A stretch of 64,000 nt of DNA. Source: Echiichthys vipera. Lineage: Eukaryota; Chordata; Actinopteri; Perciformes; Trachinidae. The position numbers and the translations under genes are program-made. Numbering within the stretch: position 1 is the stretch's first letter; each line of letters opens with the position of its first letter. Shown here in pieces: positions 12,743 through 23,007 of the stretch. The stretch is taken from the NCBI GenBank assembly GCA_963691815.1, contig OY829645.1, positions 46,172,522-46,236,521 of the forward strand, in the 5' to 3' direction. The notes under the pieces are model-generated. The model searched no databases. It was not told the DNA's origin and saw only the letters and a list, made by a program, of their open reading frames with translations.

Positions 12743-13118
12743 TTCGTACATTAAAAAATTGTCTTGATGACTGTATTGGCCAAAAAAGACCGTGGGATGG
12801 TTTTACGCCGAATTTCACTTTTACACAACTCCTATACAACATTAAACAGAAAAATAATGCTCGTCTGCACAGATCACAGGTAGACATCATGATTAATGTT
12901 CATAAAATGCACCGGAAACTTGGAACATACCGTATTACACATAAACCGCCTTTTGTGAGATAAAAAGACAAACTGTTGGATGCTGGTTGGTGGTTTTTCA
13001 TTTGTCTAACGTTGTGTAATATTGATTTATGTGAGAGCAACAACAAATTTACACACAACACAGCAATGAAAAAAACAATTGTTATTTAAAATATGTAAGT
13101 TATCTACATTCATGACCG
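12743..13118. other. Unique-looking non-coding sequence
   Basis: No coding frame, SINE or terminal repeat is recognised between the last spacer and the LINE tail. Confidence 0.5.
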
Positions 13119-13540
13119 AAAGAACGAGGTCGCGGGTACAAGCGGCCGAAATGTGTTTCCTCAGGAGGGGGGCTGGAGTCTCCCTTAGAGAGAGGGGGAG
13201 AAGTTCAGCATCCGTGAGGAACTCGGAGTAGAGCCGCTGCTCCTTTGCGTTGAAAGGAGCCAGTTGAGGTGGTTCAGGATCATCTGGTAAGGATGAACCC
13301 TGGGCGCCTCCCTAGGGAGGTGTTCCAGGCACGTCCAGCTGGGAGGAGGCCTCGGGGAAGACCCAGGACTAGGTGGAGAGATTAGATCTCCACACTGGCC
13401 TGGGAACGCCTCAGGATCCCCCAGTTAGAGCTGGTTAATGTGGCCCGGGAAAGGGAAGTTTGGGGTCCCCTGCTAAAGCTGCTGCCCCCGCGACCCGACC
13501 CCGGATAAGTGGATGAAGATGAGATGAGATGAGATGTAGT
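13119..13540 (+). mobile_element. Rex3/RTE-type LINE 3' end, 5'-truncated
   Basis: Reads as the C-terminal end of a teleost RTE-clade (Rex3-like) reverse transcriptase followed by its short tail. Recognisable blocks are GGAACTCGGAGTAGAGCCGC, GAGGAGGCCTCGGGGAAGAC and CCCCGCGACCCGACCCCGGA. It ends in (GATGA)n. The frame is broken by stops and indels, so it is a dead copy. The family assignment is from memory of the tail consensus. Confidence 0.8.
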
Positions 13541-13854
13541 TATCTACATGTAAATGGAAATTCTGTACGTGTTTATTTACATTCAAAGCAGGGAAGTTAA
13601 ATCAGATCACAAGTAAACCATTCAGATCTTTATAAACCAGCAGTGAAATTTCTGAAATGCATTCTTTGAAAGACAGGAAGCCAGTGTGAAGACCTCAGAA
13701 CTTGGGTAGTGTGATCCATTTTTTTGGTCTTAGTGAGGACTCGAGCAGCATAATCAACATCTGAATCAGCTGCAGATGTCTAGTCAGTTATTTAGTGAGA
13801 TGTGGAGACACAGCAAAAGCCTATGTTTGGTTCTGAAAGAGTCTTGTGTTGATG

Positions 13855-14197
13855 ATTCATCTTCAACCTCTTGTCCCTGTCGGGGTCGTGGGGGGCTGGA
13901 GCCGATCCCAGCTGACATCGGGCGTGAGGCGGGGTACACCTTGGACAGGACGCCAGTCTGTCACAGGACACATAGAGACGAACAGAGACAGACAACCATT
14001 CACACCTACGGGTGATTTAGAGTCATCAATGAACCGAACACCTGCACGTCTTTGGACTGTGGGAGGAAACCGGAGAACCCGGAGAAAACCCACGCAGACA
14101 CGGGGACAACATGCAAACTCCACACAGAAGGGCCCAGGCCGGGATGCGAACCTGGAACCTTCTCGCTGTGAGGCGACAGTGCTAACCACTACATTTA
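13855..14197 (-). mobile_element. HE1/V-SINE-like SINE
   Basis: Nearly full-length, in reverse orientation: tail (ATTCATCTTCAACC) on the left, tRNA-like head (CTCGCTGTGAGGCGACAGTGC) on the right. Open frames on both strands come from the conserved body and are not genes. Confidence 0.88.
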
Positions 14198-14475
14198 CGG
14201 TATGTAACACCAAATATCTTTCATCCCTCGGTCATGGAAATATTATGCGACAAAACCACAAATTACACACCCTGTTTTCACGCTTGCTAAATTAAAATGT
14301 TAGCCGACTGTTTGGGTTTTGACTACATACGAAGTTTTGGTTCATTTCAGTGTTTTTAGCAACCAACAATAACAAAAGTGTGGAAAACACTTGAAAAAAA
14401 TGTAAAAGCACTTAAGAAGTATCGTAATAGAGAGATTACATAATTGCCACACGCACACACACAGACACACACACA

Positions 14476-14514
<39 letters not shown>

Positions 14515-14989
14515 GTCTTCGCTCTTCGACTCAGCAGGCAGATCTGCGTTGGCATCATAAAACAGTTGTGGCATCTTGGTATTTTCTGGCCATCTGTCCT
14601 GCTCTCTTGTATAACAGTTCCCTCTGGGCTATAATGTCTAACCTCTGCAATGGGTCCCTTGTGAGAGAAGGACACACAGCATTTCATTTTTTTATTTGTT
14701 TTGCATAAGTCATTTCAATTCTTGGCTTTGCATTGCAGTCAAATGCCAAGCAAATAAGTTGGCAGTGTGGCTGCTCCTGCCTCTACAGCACGTCTACACT
14801 GTGTTTATAATGCTGCATATGCTGAACAATGTCATCACCTGGAAGTACGTGACAGAATGAATTTTGGCTCACAGAAGGCGATCACCACATAAATGCTGGT
14901 ACTGCAGGATCACAATGTCTCACACACAAAGCATTTGAAGGAACACCCAAAGCAAAGCAAATCATGCGGGTTTTTTTCTGATACGTAAC
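14198..14989. other. Non-coding, with a CA microsatellite
   Basis: Contains a (CA)n tract at about 14452-14511. No gene is recognised in the rest. Confidence 0.6.
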
Positions 14990-15412
14990 TTATTCATTCA
15001 TTCATTCATTCATCTTCAGCCGCTTATCCCGGGGTCGGGGTCGCGGGGGGGCTGGAGCCGATCCCAGCTGACATCGGGCATGAGGCGGGGTCCACCCTGG
15101 ACAGGACGCCAGTCTATCACAGGACACATAGAGACAAACAGAGACAGACAACCATTCACACCTACGGGCAATTTTTAGAGTCATCAATGAACCGAACACG
15201 TGCATGTCTTTGGACTGTGGGAGGAAACCGGAGAACCCGGAGAAAACCCACGCAGACACGGGGACAACATGCGAACTCCACACAGAAAGGATCAGGCCGG
15301 GATGCAAACCAGGAACCTTCTTCTGGACAGGACGCCAGTCTATCGCAGGACATATAGAGACAAACAGAGACAGACAACCATTCACACCTACAGGCAATTT
15401 TAGAGTCTTAGA
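14990..15412 (-). mobile_element. HE1-like SINE, chimeric with second body segment
   Basis: A reverse-oriented SINE runs from the (ATTC)n tail to about 15318. It then joins, inside the GAACCTTCTT block, directly to a second copy of the body starting TCTGGACAGGACGCCAG and ending near CAATTTTAGAGTC. This looks like a recombination or template-switch product of two SINE copies. Confidence 0.8.
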
Positions 15413-15485
15413 CAAAAACAATCAACACACATTTCAGAACCAGGTTAATGGGATCAACGGGACAATTTCAGACTTACTTGATGGC

Positions 15486-15850
15486 TCTAAAATTGCCCGG
15501 TGGCCACTACACGGTGGTGTAGTGGTTTGCACTGTCGCCTCACAGCGAGAAGGTTCCAGGTTTGCATCCCGACTGGGCGCCTTTCTGTGTGGAGTTCGCA
15601 TGTTGTCAGCGTGGGTTTTCTCCGGTTTCCTCCCACAGTCCAAAGACGTGCAGGTGTTCGGTTCATTGATGACTCTAAATCACCCGTAGGTGTGAATGGT
15701 TGCCTGTCTCTGTTCGTCTCTATGTGTCCTGCGATAAACTGGCGTCCTGTCCAGGTTGTACCCCGCCTCACGCCCGATGTCAGCTGGGATCAGCTCCAGC
15801 CCCCCGGGACCCCGACATGGACAAACGGTTGAAGATGAATGAATGAATGT
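15486..15850 (+). mobile_element. HE1-like SINE, full-length
   Basis: It carries the tRNA-like head (ACGGTGGTGTAGTGGTTTGC, A-box-like), a B-box-like AGGTTTGCATCCC, the body and the GAAGATGAATGAATG tail. It lies head-to-head with the reverse copy just upstream. Confidence 0.88.
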
Positions 15851-15977
15851 TCCCTTAACAGAACTGCCAAGTGTCTGTGTTGTCCACAGTCTATGTTTGT
15901 TTAATAGTATATTTTGGCCTTCACTTACATCTAACAGTGCATGGACTTGAGCGCTCAGTATACAGTTTATTGGTCTG

Positions 15978-16362
15978 CACCTAGGTTTGGAGAAGTGATT
16001 ATATTACCAATTGTTTTCCTGATATTTCCTTCCTCACCTATAGAACATGTCTGTTTCATTTTCTGCACAAACAAAACACTTTTTGCGTGGACTGGTGGCT
16101 GGAGAGGTGCCAGTTCATCTCCTGGGCACTGCCGAGGTGCTGTTGAGTAAGGCACCGAACCCCCAACTGCTCGGGGCGCTGGTCACTGGCAGCCCCCTCG
16201 CTCTAACATCTCTCCTTAATTGCATGTATATAGGTCCTGTCTGTGTGTGTGTGTATTTGGGGCCTGTGTGTGTGTAAAATGAAAAAATAGAGTGAAAATT
16301 GAATTTCCCCCGGTGCGGGACGAATAAAGGAATTCTTCTTCTTCTTCTTCTTCTTCTTTTAT
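15978..16362 (+). mobile_element. AFC-like SINE, variant with extra 5' segment
   Basis: The SINE body starts at GTGGACTGGTGGCTGGAGAG and ends in GGACGAATAAAGGAATTC(TTC)n. The ~110 bp before the body (ACCTAGGTTTGGAGAAGTG to CAAAACACTTTTTG) replaces the usual tRNA-like head. The same segment precedes the body in the copy at 58107, so the two copies descend from one rearranged source. Confidence 0.8.
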
Positions 16363-16412
16363 TGTCACATCTACAATACATTAAAGTATTTAGTTACATT
16401 CAGTAGTTTTGT

Positions 16413-16948
16413 GGTTATGCAACGTGGTCTCATGGGAGGGCGTATAAATAGCACGCCACTTTTCATGACTTGCATGACTTTTCGCGTGCATGTCTACGCA
16501 TATTAAGCTTTTCGCGTGTCATTTAACGCCCGTAGTTCCCCAGGGTTAGGGTTAGGGTTAGGGTTAGGGTTTAGGGTTAAGGGTTAGGGGTTAGGGTTAG
16601 AGTTAGGGTTAGGGGTTAGGGTTAGGGTTAGGGTTAGGGCATTTCACGCCCGTTATTTCAGCCATCCTCCACATGAAATATTGATTTAAAAACAACCCTC
16701 TGACAGAAAGCTCCACCACTTCGTATTTCTCCGGAAAGTAGCGGACAAATACGAACATGTGGGTTTTCCCTCAATGACATTTGTGCGTGAAATGACAACG
16801 CCATCTCTGCACTATACAAGTCAATTGAGACTACATGGCGTGAAATGACACGCAAAAAACAGGACATGCGTTGTAATTATACGTGAGATGGCTTAAGAGC
16901 AATAGCGTGTCATTCACACGCCTTTTAGTGAGACCAGGCTGGGTTATG
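16413..16948. mobile_element. Non-autonomous DNA transposon containing telomeric repeats
   Basis: The element spans 16420-16941. Its ends are imperfect inverted repeats: CAACGTGGTCTCA on the left and, in reverse complement, CAGCCTGGTCTCA on the right (11 of 13 match), both followed by a shared GGCGT a few bases in. It is flanked by a perfect 7-bp direct repeat GGTTATG (16413-16419 and 16942-16948). There is no transposase frame. A hAT-like origin is possible from the CA(R) termini, but 8-bp duplications are the norm for that group. Confidence 0.7.
16542..16639. repeat. Interstitial telomeric repeat (TTAGGG)n
   Basis: About 98 bp of TTAGGG with a few one-base variants (TTTAGGG, TTAAGGG, TTAGGGG). 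It is bracketed by a near-perfect 15-bp direct repeat, CATTT(A/C)ACGCCCGT(A/T), at 16520-16534 and 16640-16654. It lies inside the transposon described above. Confidence 0.95.
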
Positions 16949-17956
16949 GGCGTCCTAAGTGGTGTTTTTCTCTATTAAATATATTAATGTTAATGTCACT
17001 TTCAGCGACTTGATACCATCCAGACATCAAGGAAAAACAAGTGTACAGCTCTGAGAGCAGTATATAACATGCAGCATGTCAGAACGTTGATTCTGAGCGG
17101 TTTAGTTGCTTTGATTTAATCAAGTCGCAGAGTAACCCCATGTCTAGACTGTAAATGTATCATCCCTTGCATGCCACATGCAGCAGGTACACTGTCATTT
17201 TAATCTATCCAGCTGTCCGTACCCCTGGCAGGCTCCTGTCTCAGCTGCAACTTATGGGTATAAATGTGATCAGGAGGGTTTAATTTTGCTTTAAAATCTA
17301 TTTTTTTCAACAATACATGTTTAAACCAAAGGTTGGACCCAGTATAGAGGCTGAATAAATATATTTATTTAGATTTTGCTACCTGTGTGGAGTAGAGAGC
17401 ACTGTCTCTGGAGAAAGAAAGAAAGCAGCGTACTCTGCTTCGGTTTAATCCCAGACTCTCTCCTCACTTCTGCCAAGCAGCTGCACAACGCTGATGATCA
17501 AGTTAATGGGTAAGTGTGATGAAGTTAAAAGGCCGTATGCCAAGGATTTAAGTGTTACTCAGGATTTTATTGTGTAATTATTCCAGAAGGCGACACTTAC
17601 CAGCAGTTTGTGACATGATAAAGAAGATAAAAGCTGAAATTTTGGCCTTGTCTGTGTCGCCCCCTGTGGTGGTGACAGGTAAATACAAATGTGTATGATC
17701 TGTGCCAGAGGTTTTCAAACATTAGTTATGCCATTACCAATGACAGCACTGATAATATATTATTATATTATATAATATTATAAAATATTGTTGCAAAATT
17801 ACATCATTTCAGTTCATTTCAGTGACTTTTTTTTGCAGGGAAGCGAAAACAAAAAGCATTTTGACAAACAACTTAACAAAACTGCAAATAAAAATGTGAG
17901 CATCAAACTTGTGACCTACCACAGAGATGGTATAAACTCTGCGTACACATCACATC

Positions 17957-18027
<71 letters not shown>

Positions 18028-18806
18028 CATGTGCAGTGTACAGTATAGTCAGATAGAAAGAGGATAGCGGGGATTTATGAGCTCACGTGTGCGTTCTGCC
18101 AGGCAGCCGTGACATGTTATGTAACATGTGAGAGACGCATACACACACACACACATATATATACACACGGACGTAACTCAACTCTGTTAAACTGTCCAAC
18201 ATGTAGACAGCCTCGGGGGAATGAGTGGGAAATAAAATCTGATGAGGACTCCGCTCCCCCCCAAAACATAAATAAGTCTGGACTCTGTTTCTGTTTCCCC
18301 AGTCTGCAGACAAAGCTGATTTTAACAACATACATTTATCAGGTTAAAAGTTTCTAATGTGCCACCTTAAAAAGGGGCATGCACACATGTACTGTATAAG
18401 CAACAGCTATGAAAACATTTGCCAAAGTGCCAAAATCGCTGCTGTTTTATCATTTTACTAAGCTGCAAATGCTCAGTTCCTGCTACTGTCATTTAAACAA
18501 GGAGCCAGGAGATGCAGCTGCATTCAAGGGTTCACCTGTGGGACACTTCACATCACTTCATTAAAACAACCCACACAGGGATTTAGTTCAACGTGGGTTT
18601 CCAAGGAGAGCTTTGGTCTCACATAATCTCCATGTTGATGTTATGGCCACTGGAAAAACCCATAACATTCGAGCAGTAGTTGTTGTGTTACTCTGCTCAG
18701 TGTTAAATACAGAAATAGTCGGTAGACAGTCGAAGGCTAGTGATATTTATCACACTTCCATGAGACGTTTTAAGTGTGTGTGCTTGTGTGTGTGTGAGTG
18801 TGTGTG

Positions 18807-18844
<38 letters not shown>

Positions 18845-19452
18845 CGCATGTGTGTTTGTGTGTGTGATTAATTCAAGGACGGCTCGCTCCAAGGTTCCTT
18901 GAGCCTTGATTTGGTTATTTTTCTCTCTGTGGGTCACATGCCTGTCCCAATGACAGGTTTAGCCTGTGTATAGTGTGTGCATTCATAACGCGTGTCTCTT
19001 CTGTCTGCAGTTATTCCCATCAACAATGCTTCACCATGTGATTAATCTACATTACCAGTCTACTTTCAGTTCTTATCAACTCTACAACTATAGTCATGTA
19101 TTGACAACACTGCCAGGGTTACAAAAAAAGGAGTTTAACCTTGCTGTGAGAGTTTAAACCTCATCTCACAGCATGCACCGAATACAGCACGTCGGCAGCA
19201 GTCTCAGTGAACATGCTTTGATAAACCTGGTGGACGCTGCCTGCCCAGCATCACACAGCAGACAAAGTCAGGGCCAAGGTATACTTGATCAGAACATGCA
19301 AGTGCAAAATGTACTAGCAGAGCAAACTGGAAAATTGCAGCAATTGGCATTAATAAAACATGGACAGCCATGGAGGTCGATTGTGCAAGCAGCTTATTAT
19401 GACCCATATTTAGGTTTGTTGTTAGATGACGATCTTTAGTGACGTAGTAATA
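16949..19452. other. Non-coding region with CA/GT microsatellites
   Basis: Dinucleotide tracts lie at about 17960-18026 (CA), 18140-18170 (CA/TA) and 18776-18866 (GT). An 88-codon frame at 19173-19439 on the plus strand has an ordinary composition but no domain or splice evidence that I recognise. No other gene is seen. Confidence 0.55.
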
Positions 19453-19453
19453 T

Positions 19454-19829
19454 TCATTCATTCATTCATTCATTCCCCTTAAACCGCTTATCCCGGGGTC
19501 GGGGTCGCGGGGGTGCTGGAGCTGATCCCAGCTGACATCGGGCGTGCGGCGGGGTACACCCTGGACAGGACGCCAGTCTATCACAGGGCACATAGAGACG
19601 AACCGAGACAGACAACCATTCACACCTACGGGCAATTTTTAGAGTCATCAATGAACCGAACACCTGCACGTCTTTGGACTGTGGGAGGAAACCGGAGAAC
19701 CCGGAGAAAACCCACGCAGACACGGGGAGAACATGCAAACTCCACACAGAAAGGATCAGGCCGGGATGCAAACCAGGAACCTTCTTGCTGTGAGGCGACA
19801 GTGCTAACGACTACACCACCGTGTAGCCC
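19454..19829 (-). mobile_element. HE1-like SINE, full-length
   Basis: Reverse orientation from (ATTC)n through GACATCGGGCGTG and GTGGGAGGAAACCGGAG to the head CACCACCGTGTAG. It is followed 80 bp later by a forward copy. Confidence 0.9.
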
Positions 19830-19907
19830 CTAACCAGCTTAATCAAAAACAATTTCCTTTCACAACAAATGTTAATGCATTGCACACTTCTCAATGAGCC
19901 CTCTGTC

Positions 19908-20192
19908 CGCCTTTCTGTGTGGAGTTTGCATGTTCTCCCCGTGTCTTCGTGGGTTTTCTCCGGTTTCCTCCCACAGTCCAAAGACGTGCAGGTGTTCGGT
20001 TCATTGATGACTCTAAATCGCCCGTAGGTGTGAATGGTTGTCTGTCTCTGTTCGTCTCTATGTGTCCTGTGATAGACTGGCGTCCTGCCCAGGGTGGACC
20101 CCGCCTCACGCAGGATGCCAGCTGGGATCGGCTCCAGCCCCCAGCGACCCCGACAGGGACAAGCGGTTGGAGATGAATGAATGAATGAATAT
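19908..20192 (+). mobile_element. HE1-like SINE, head-truncated
   Basis: Begins at CCTTTCTGTGTGGAGTTTGC, after the tRNA-like part, and ends in GGTTGGAGATGAATGAATG. With the preceding reverse copy it forms an inverted pair able to fold back. Confidence 0.88.
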
Positions 20193-20867
20193 TTTGATGC
20201 TTACAAACTCTCCCATCAAGAACCAAAAAAAGAATCACCAAAATATCAATATCATCTGTATCATTTTCCAAAGATTTGTAAGCAATGAACAGAAGCTGTG
20301 TATTTCGCTACAGTTCAGATACGTATCAGCCCTTTTTGCAGCGTAAAAACACCAAAACACAAAAACAAGCATGATGGACGTGCCTTTCTAGTCTTCTGAA
20401 CACTCGTGTTAAAGACACAATAAGACAACTGAAGACATTAAAGGTGCTGATACTAATTTTGGAGACAATAGGAGAGCGTACACGTATTCACCGGATCAAC
20501 CTTCAAGTAAGAAGCTCGCCCCTCTAAAGAACGAGGCATTGAGCGCCAGTGTTGGGTGCTGGAGGGAAAGTGACAGGGGCAGATTTAAATAACTTTAGCT
20601 ACACCAGAGAGTGTGAATGCCGAGTGATGTGGCCTCATCACATCAGAGCTGCAGTGATGAAAACGCAGATATATGTGACACGTGAAGAATTGGATGATGA
20701 GGTTTGTCGTGTCTGTCAGCACTTGAATGTGCTGAACGTATATTACGTATATGCCCTTCTTATACATTTACATTTCATGTAATAAAGCCAGAGGACACGG
20801 ATGTCATAGTCACAGCATACCATTTGAAGGAGTAGTGTGTAAGATTTAGTTGGCAGAGAGACAAAGA
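20193..20867. other. Non-coding, nothing recognised
   Basis: A 77-codon frame at 20549-20782 is unsupported. No repeat family is recognised. Confidence 0.5.
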
Positions 20868-21087
20868 GAGACAGACAACCATTCGCACTTACATTTACAC
20901 CTACGGGCAATTTAGAGTAATCAACTAACAGGAGACACAGGTATGTGCCTGTGAACCGTGGGAGAAAGCCGGAGAACCCGGGGAGAACCCATGGCGGGCA
21001 CAGGGTGATCGCCCCACCCTGGATCCCAACAGGGAACCCTCTGGCTGTGAGGCTACAGTGCTAACTACCAAACCACCATGCAGCCCT
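20868..21087 (-). mobile_element. HE1-like SINE, old diverged copy
   Basis: It keeps the order AGACAGACAACCATTC, ACCTACGGGCAATTTAGAGT, GGGAGAAAGCCGGAGAACCC and the head GTGAGGCTACAGTGCTAAC, but with many substitutions and insertions. It represents an older subfamily than the other copies. Confidence 0.75.
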
Positions 21088-21104
21088 ATTGGCAGAAATG
21101 TAGG

Positions 21105-21720
21105 CAAGGCAAGGCAACTTTATTTGTATCGCACTTTTCATACACAAGGCAGACTCAAAGTGCTTCACAGCACAACATGGCATGAATTAAAGTGCATTAC
21201 AGAAAGACAAAGAGAATAAAAACACAGACAATAATAAAAAACAGTGCAGACGTTAAAAGTGCCAAGATTTAGCAGAAAGCTGAGGTGAACATAAAAGTTT
21301 TCAGTGTAGTTTTAAAAGTGGTCAGAGTGGGTGAAAGTCTCACATCTTCAGGAAGTTGATTCCAGCTGTTTGTTGCATAATGACTGAAAGATGCTTTCCC
21401 TTGATTTGAGTTTACTCTGCGAACCACTGACAGACTGGCCTCAGAGGATCTCAGTGATGTAGAAGGCTGATGTAGTGGGAGCATATCAGTGATATACCTC
21501 GGCCCTGGACCATGTAGTGATTTATATGTGAGCAGGAGGATTTTGAACGTACAGGAAGCCAAAGTAATGATTTAAGAACTGGTGTAATGTGCTCACATGT
21601 TTTGGTCTTTGTCAGAACTCAAGCAGCAGCGTTCTGAACGAGCTGCAAGGAGACCGTTACAGTAGTCCGGCCTACTGGTGATAAAGGCAAGGACAAGTTT
21701 TTCTAAATCTTGAGTCTTCT
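21105..21720 (-). mobile_element. L2-like LINE, C-terminal RT region and 3' end
   Basis: On the minus strand a 97-codon frame (21269-21562) contains FKILLLTYKSLHGPGPRYI and NSWNQLPEDVRLSPTLTTFK, the region after the reverse-transcriptase core of teleost L2/CR1-like LINEs. The 3' end on the left has the typical AAGGCAACTTTATTTGTAT tail. Upstream coding continues degenerate to about 21720. Homologous pieces lie at 26960-27195 and 27765-27960. Confidence 0.82.
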
Positions 21721-21842
21721 AATTCAGACATTTGTGTTCCAACATACAGCTCCGCTTGTGTGTGAAAGCTCTTAAGTGACAGTTTTCTCTTTCTCTGTAA
21801 ACAGTGTGAACACACTCATCACCTTATGGGATGGAAGCCTAC

Positions 21843-22443
21843 TAAGGGCGCACTCACACTGTCCTTCCGCACCGGGCCAAAACAGGTTTTTCGGCTAAAG
21901 CCTAGAGCGTTTGACCAGTGTGAGTGCAACCGCTCCGCGCATAACTGCGGACAGCTGGGAGAGAGGTGGGCTTTTGTAGAGCACATTTGCACATGTACGA
22001 GCACGAGCGTGCGCACGTGTACGAGCACGAGCACAATGCCTACGGTGGTTCTGAGGTCATTTCCTGTGCGCCCGTTCGGACATAGAAAATAGAAGGAGGG
22101 ACCATGCGCGGACATTTAAAACAATGGCGGCAAAAGGTTCACGTTGGTGTGATGCGGAGGTGGAGTGTTTACTGCAGATTTGGTCGATGAAAAGATTCAA
22201 AAACAGTCGACAAGACGCACAAAAACTCCGAGGTCTACGGAAAGATCAGGAAACAAAGCCACGCATCGCCATGACGTCATCAATGCGTGTGACGTGTTAC
22301 GGCGTGATGACGTATAGGCAGCAAGAAGCATTTGCGCGAGGCCCAGGTAATGTGAGTACAAACGGGCCTGGGGAGAGGGAGGGAGGGACAAGTACCCTAA
22401 AGCCCGGGGCGCTGTGTGAAAGGACAGTGTGAGTGCGCCCTAA
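21843..22443 (+). mobile_element. Harbinger-like MITE, copy A (full-length)
   Basis: A 595-bp element (21846-22440) with terminal inverted repeats starting GGGCGCACTCACACTGTCC and a 3-bp TAA duplication on each side, as expected for PIF/Harbinger targets. It contains a short coding relic, GSRWCDAEVECLLQIWS, which resembles the start of a Myb/SANT-like domain, but no transposase. It carries the CRE-type octamer TGACGTCA at 22272-22279. At least eight related copies or fragments occur in the window. Confidence 0.85.
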
Positions 22444-22766
22444 TTCCCAGTCCAATAAAAAAAAGCTACTTAAATAACTTATATATCTTTTTGTTTACAC
22501 CTGTTGTCTTGTTCAAAGAGAGAGAAAGCACAGTGAGAGGACGGAGATTTGGTTCTGTGGTGTTCTGATGGATCATATCTGGGGAATATTACTTGTAGAA
22601 GGAAACGCCTGCGGACGACCAGAGAGGCAAACGCTAAAACACTTAATGTCTGATTATTATTATGTGAGTATTTCTGTATTTACTCGATATCAAACAAATA
22701 AAACCCACATTTATGAATGAGATTGAATCAGCGGACCTTACAGCAAATGATGAGGGAGATAAACAG
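22444..22766. other. Non-coding, downstream of the 731-codon gene
   Basis: No gene or known repeat seen. Confidence 0.5.
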
Positions 22767-22768
22767 AC

Positions 22769-22774
22769 TTTATT
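22769..22774 (-). terminator. Candidate polyadenylation signal AATAAA
   Basis: TTTATT on the plus strand reads AATAAA on the minus strand, about 215 nt downstream of the stop codon of the long minus-strand gene. It is the best-placed polyadenylation signal seen for that gene. Confidence 0.4.
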
Positions 22775-22807
22775 TTTGGTTTTCTTTCCTTTCTTTGTTT
22801 TTTTTTA

Positions 22808-23007
22808 ACCGGCTCACCGGCATTGTGTGCAGAAAAACCGATTCAGTCGGCATTTAATGCACAACAACCGAATCGCTCGGCGTTTGTAGAACAACCGAAT
22901 CTCTCGGCATTGAGCGCACGACGACCGAATCACTCGGCATTGCGTGCAGAAAAACCGATTCACTCGGCATTAATGCACAACAACCGAATCACCCGGCATT
23001 GAATGTG
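22808..23007. repeat. Minisatellite, ~27-31 bp x 7
   Basis: Units follow the plan AACCGAATCACTCGGCATT plus a variable GYGCACAAC-type linker. Each carries a CCGA-N5-TCGG dyad. The last unit overlaps the 3' end of the long minus-strand gene: its reverse complement supplies the final codons and the TGA stop. Confidence 0.9.

Noticed and set aside
14436..14687. Poly-CV or poly-TH peptides
   Set aside because: Translations of CA/GT microsatellites (also at 17788, 18613, 48374 and 48404).
13846..15832. Frames of 100-170 codons with words such as RTPARLWTVGGNRRTRRKP
   Set aside because: These are translations of the conserved HE1-like SINE body in various frames, repeated at every SINE copy.
19173..19439. 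88-codon frame as a possible gene
   Set aside because: Composition is plausible, but there is no recognised domain, homologous motif or splice signal, and it is flanked by SINEs. Left as unsupported.
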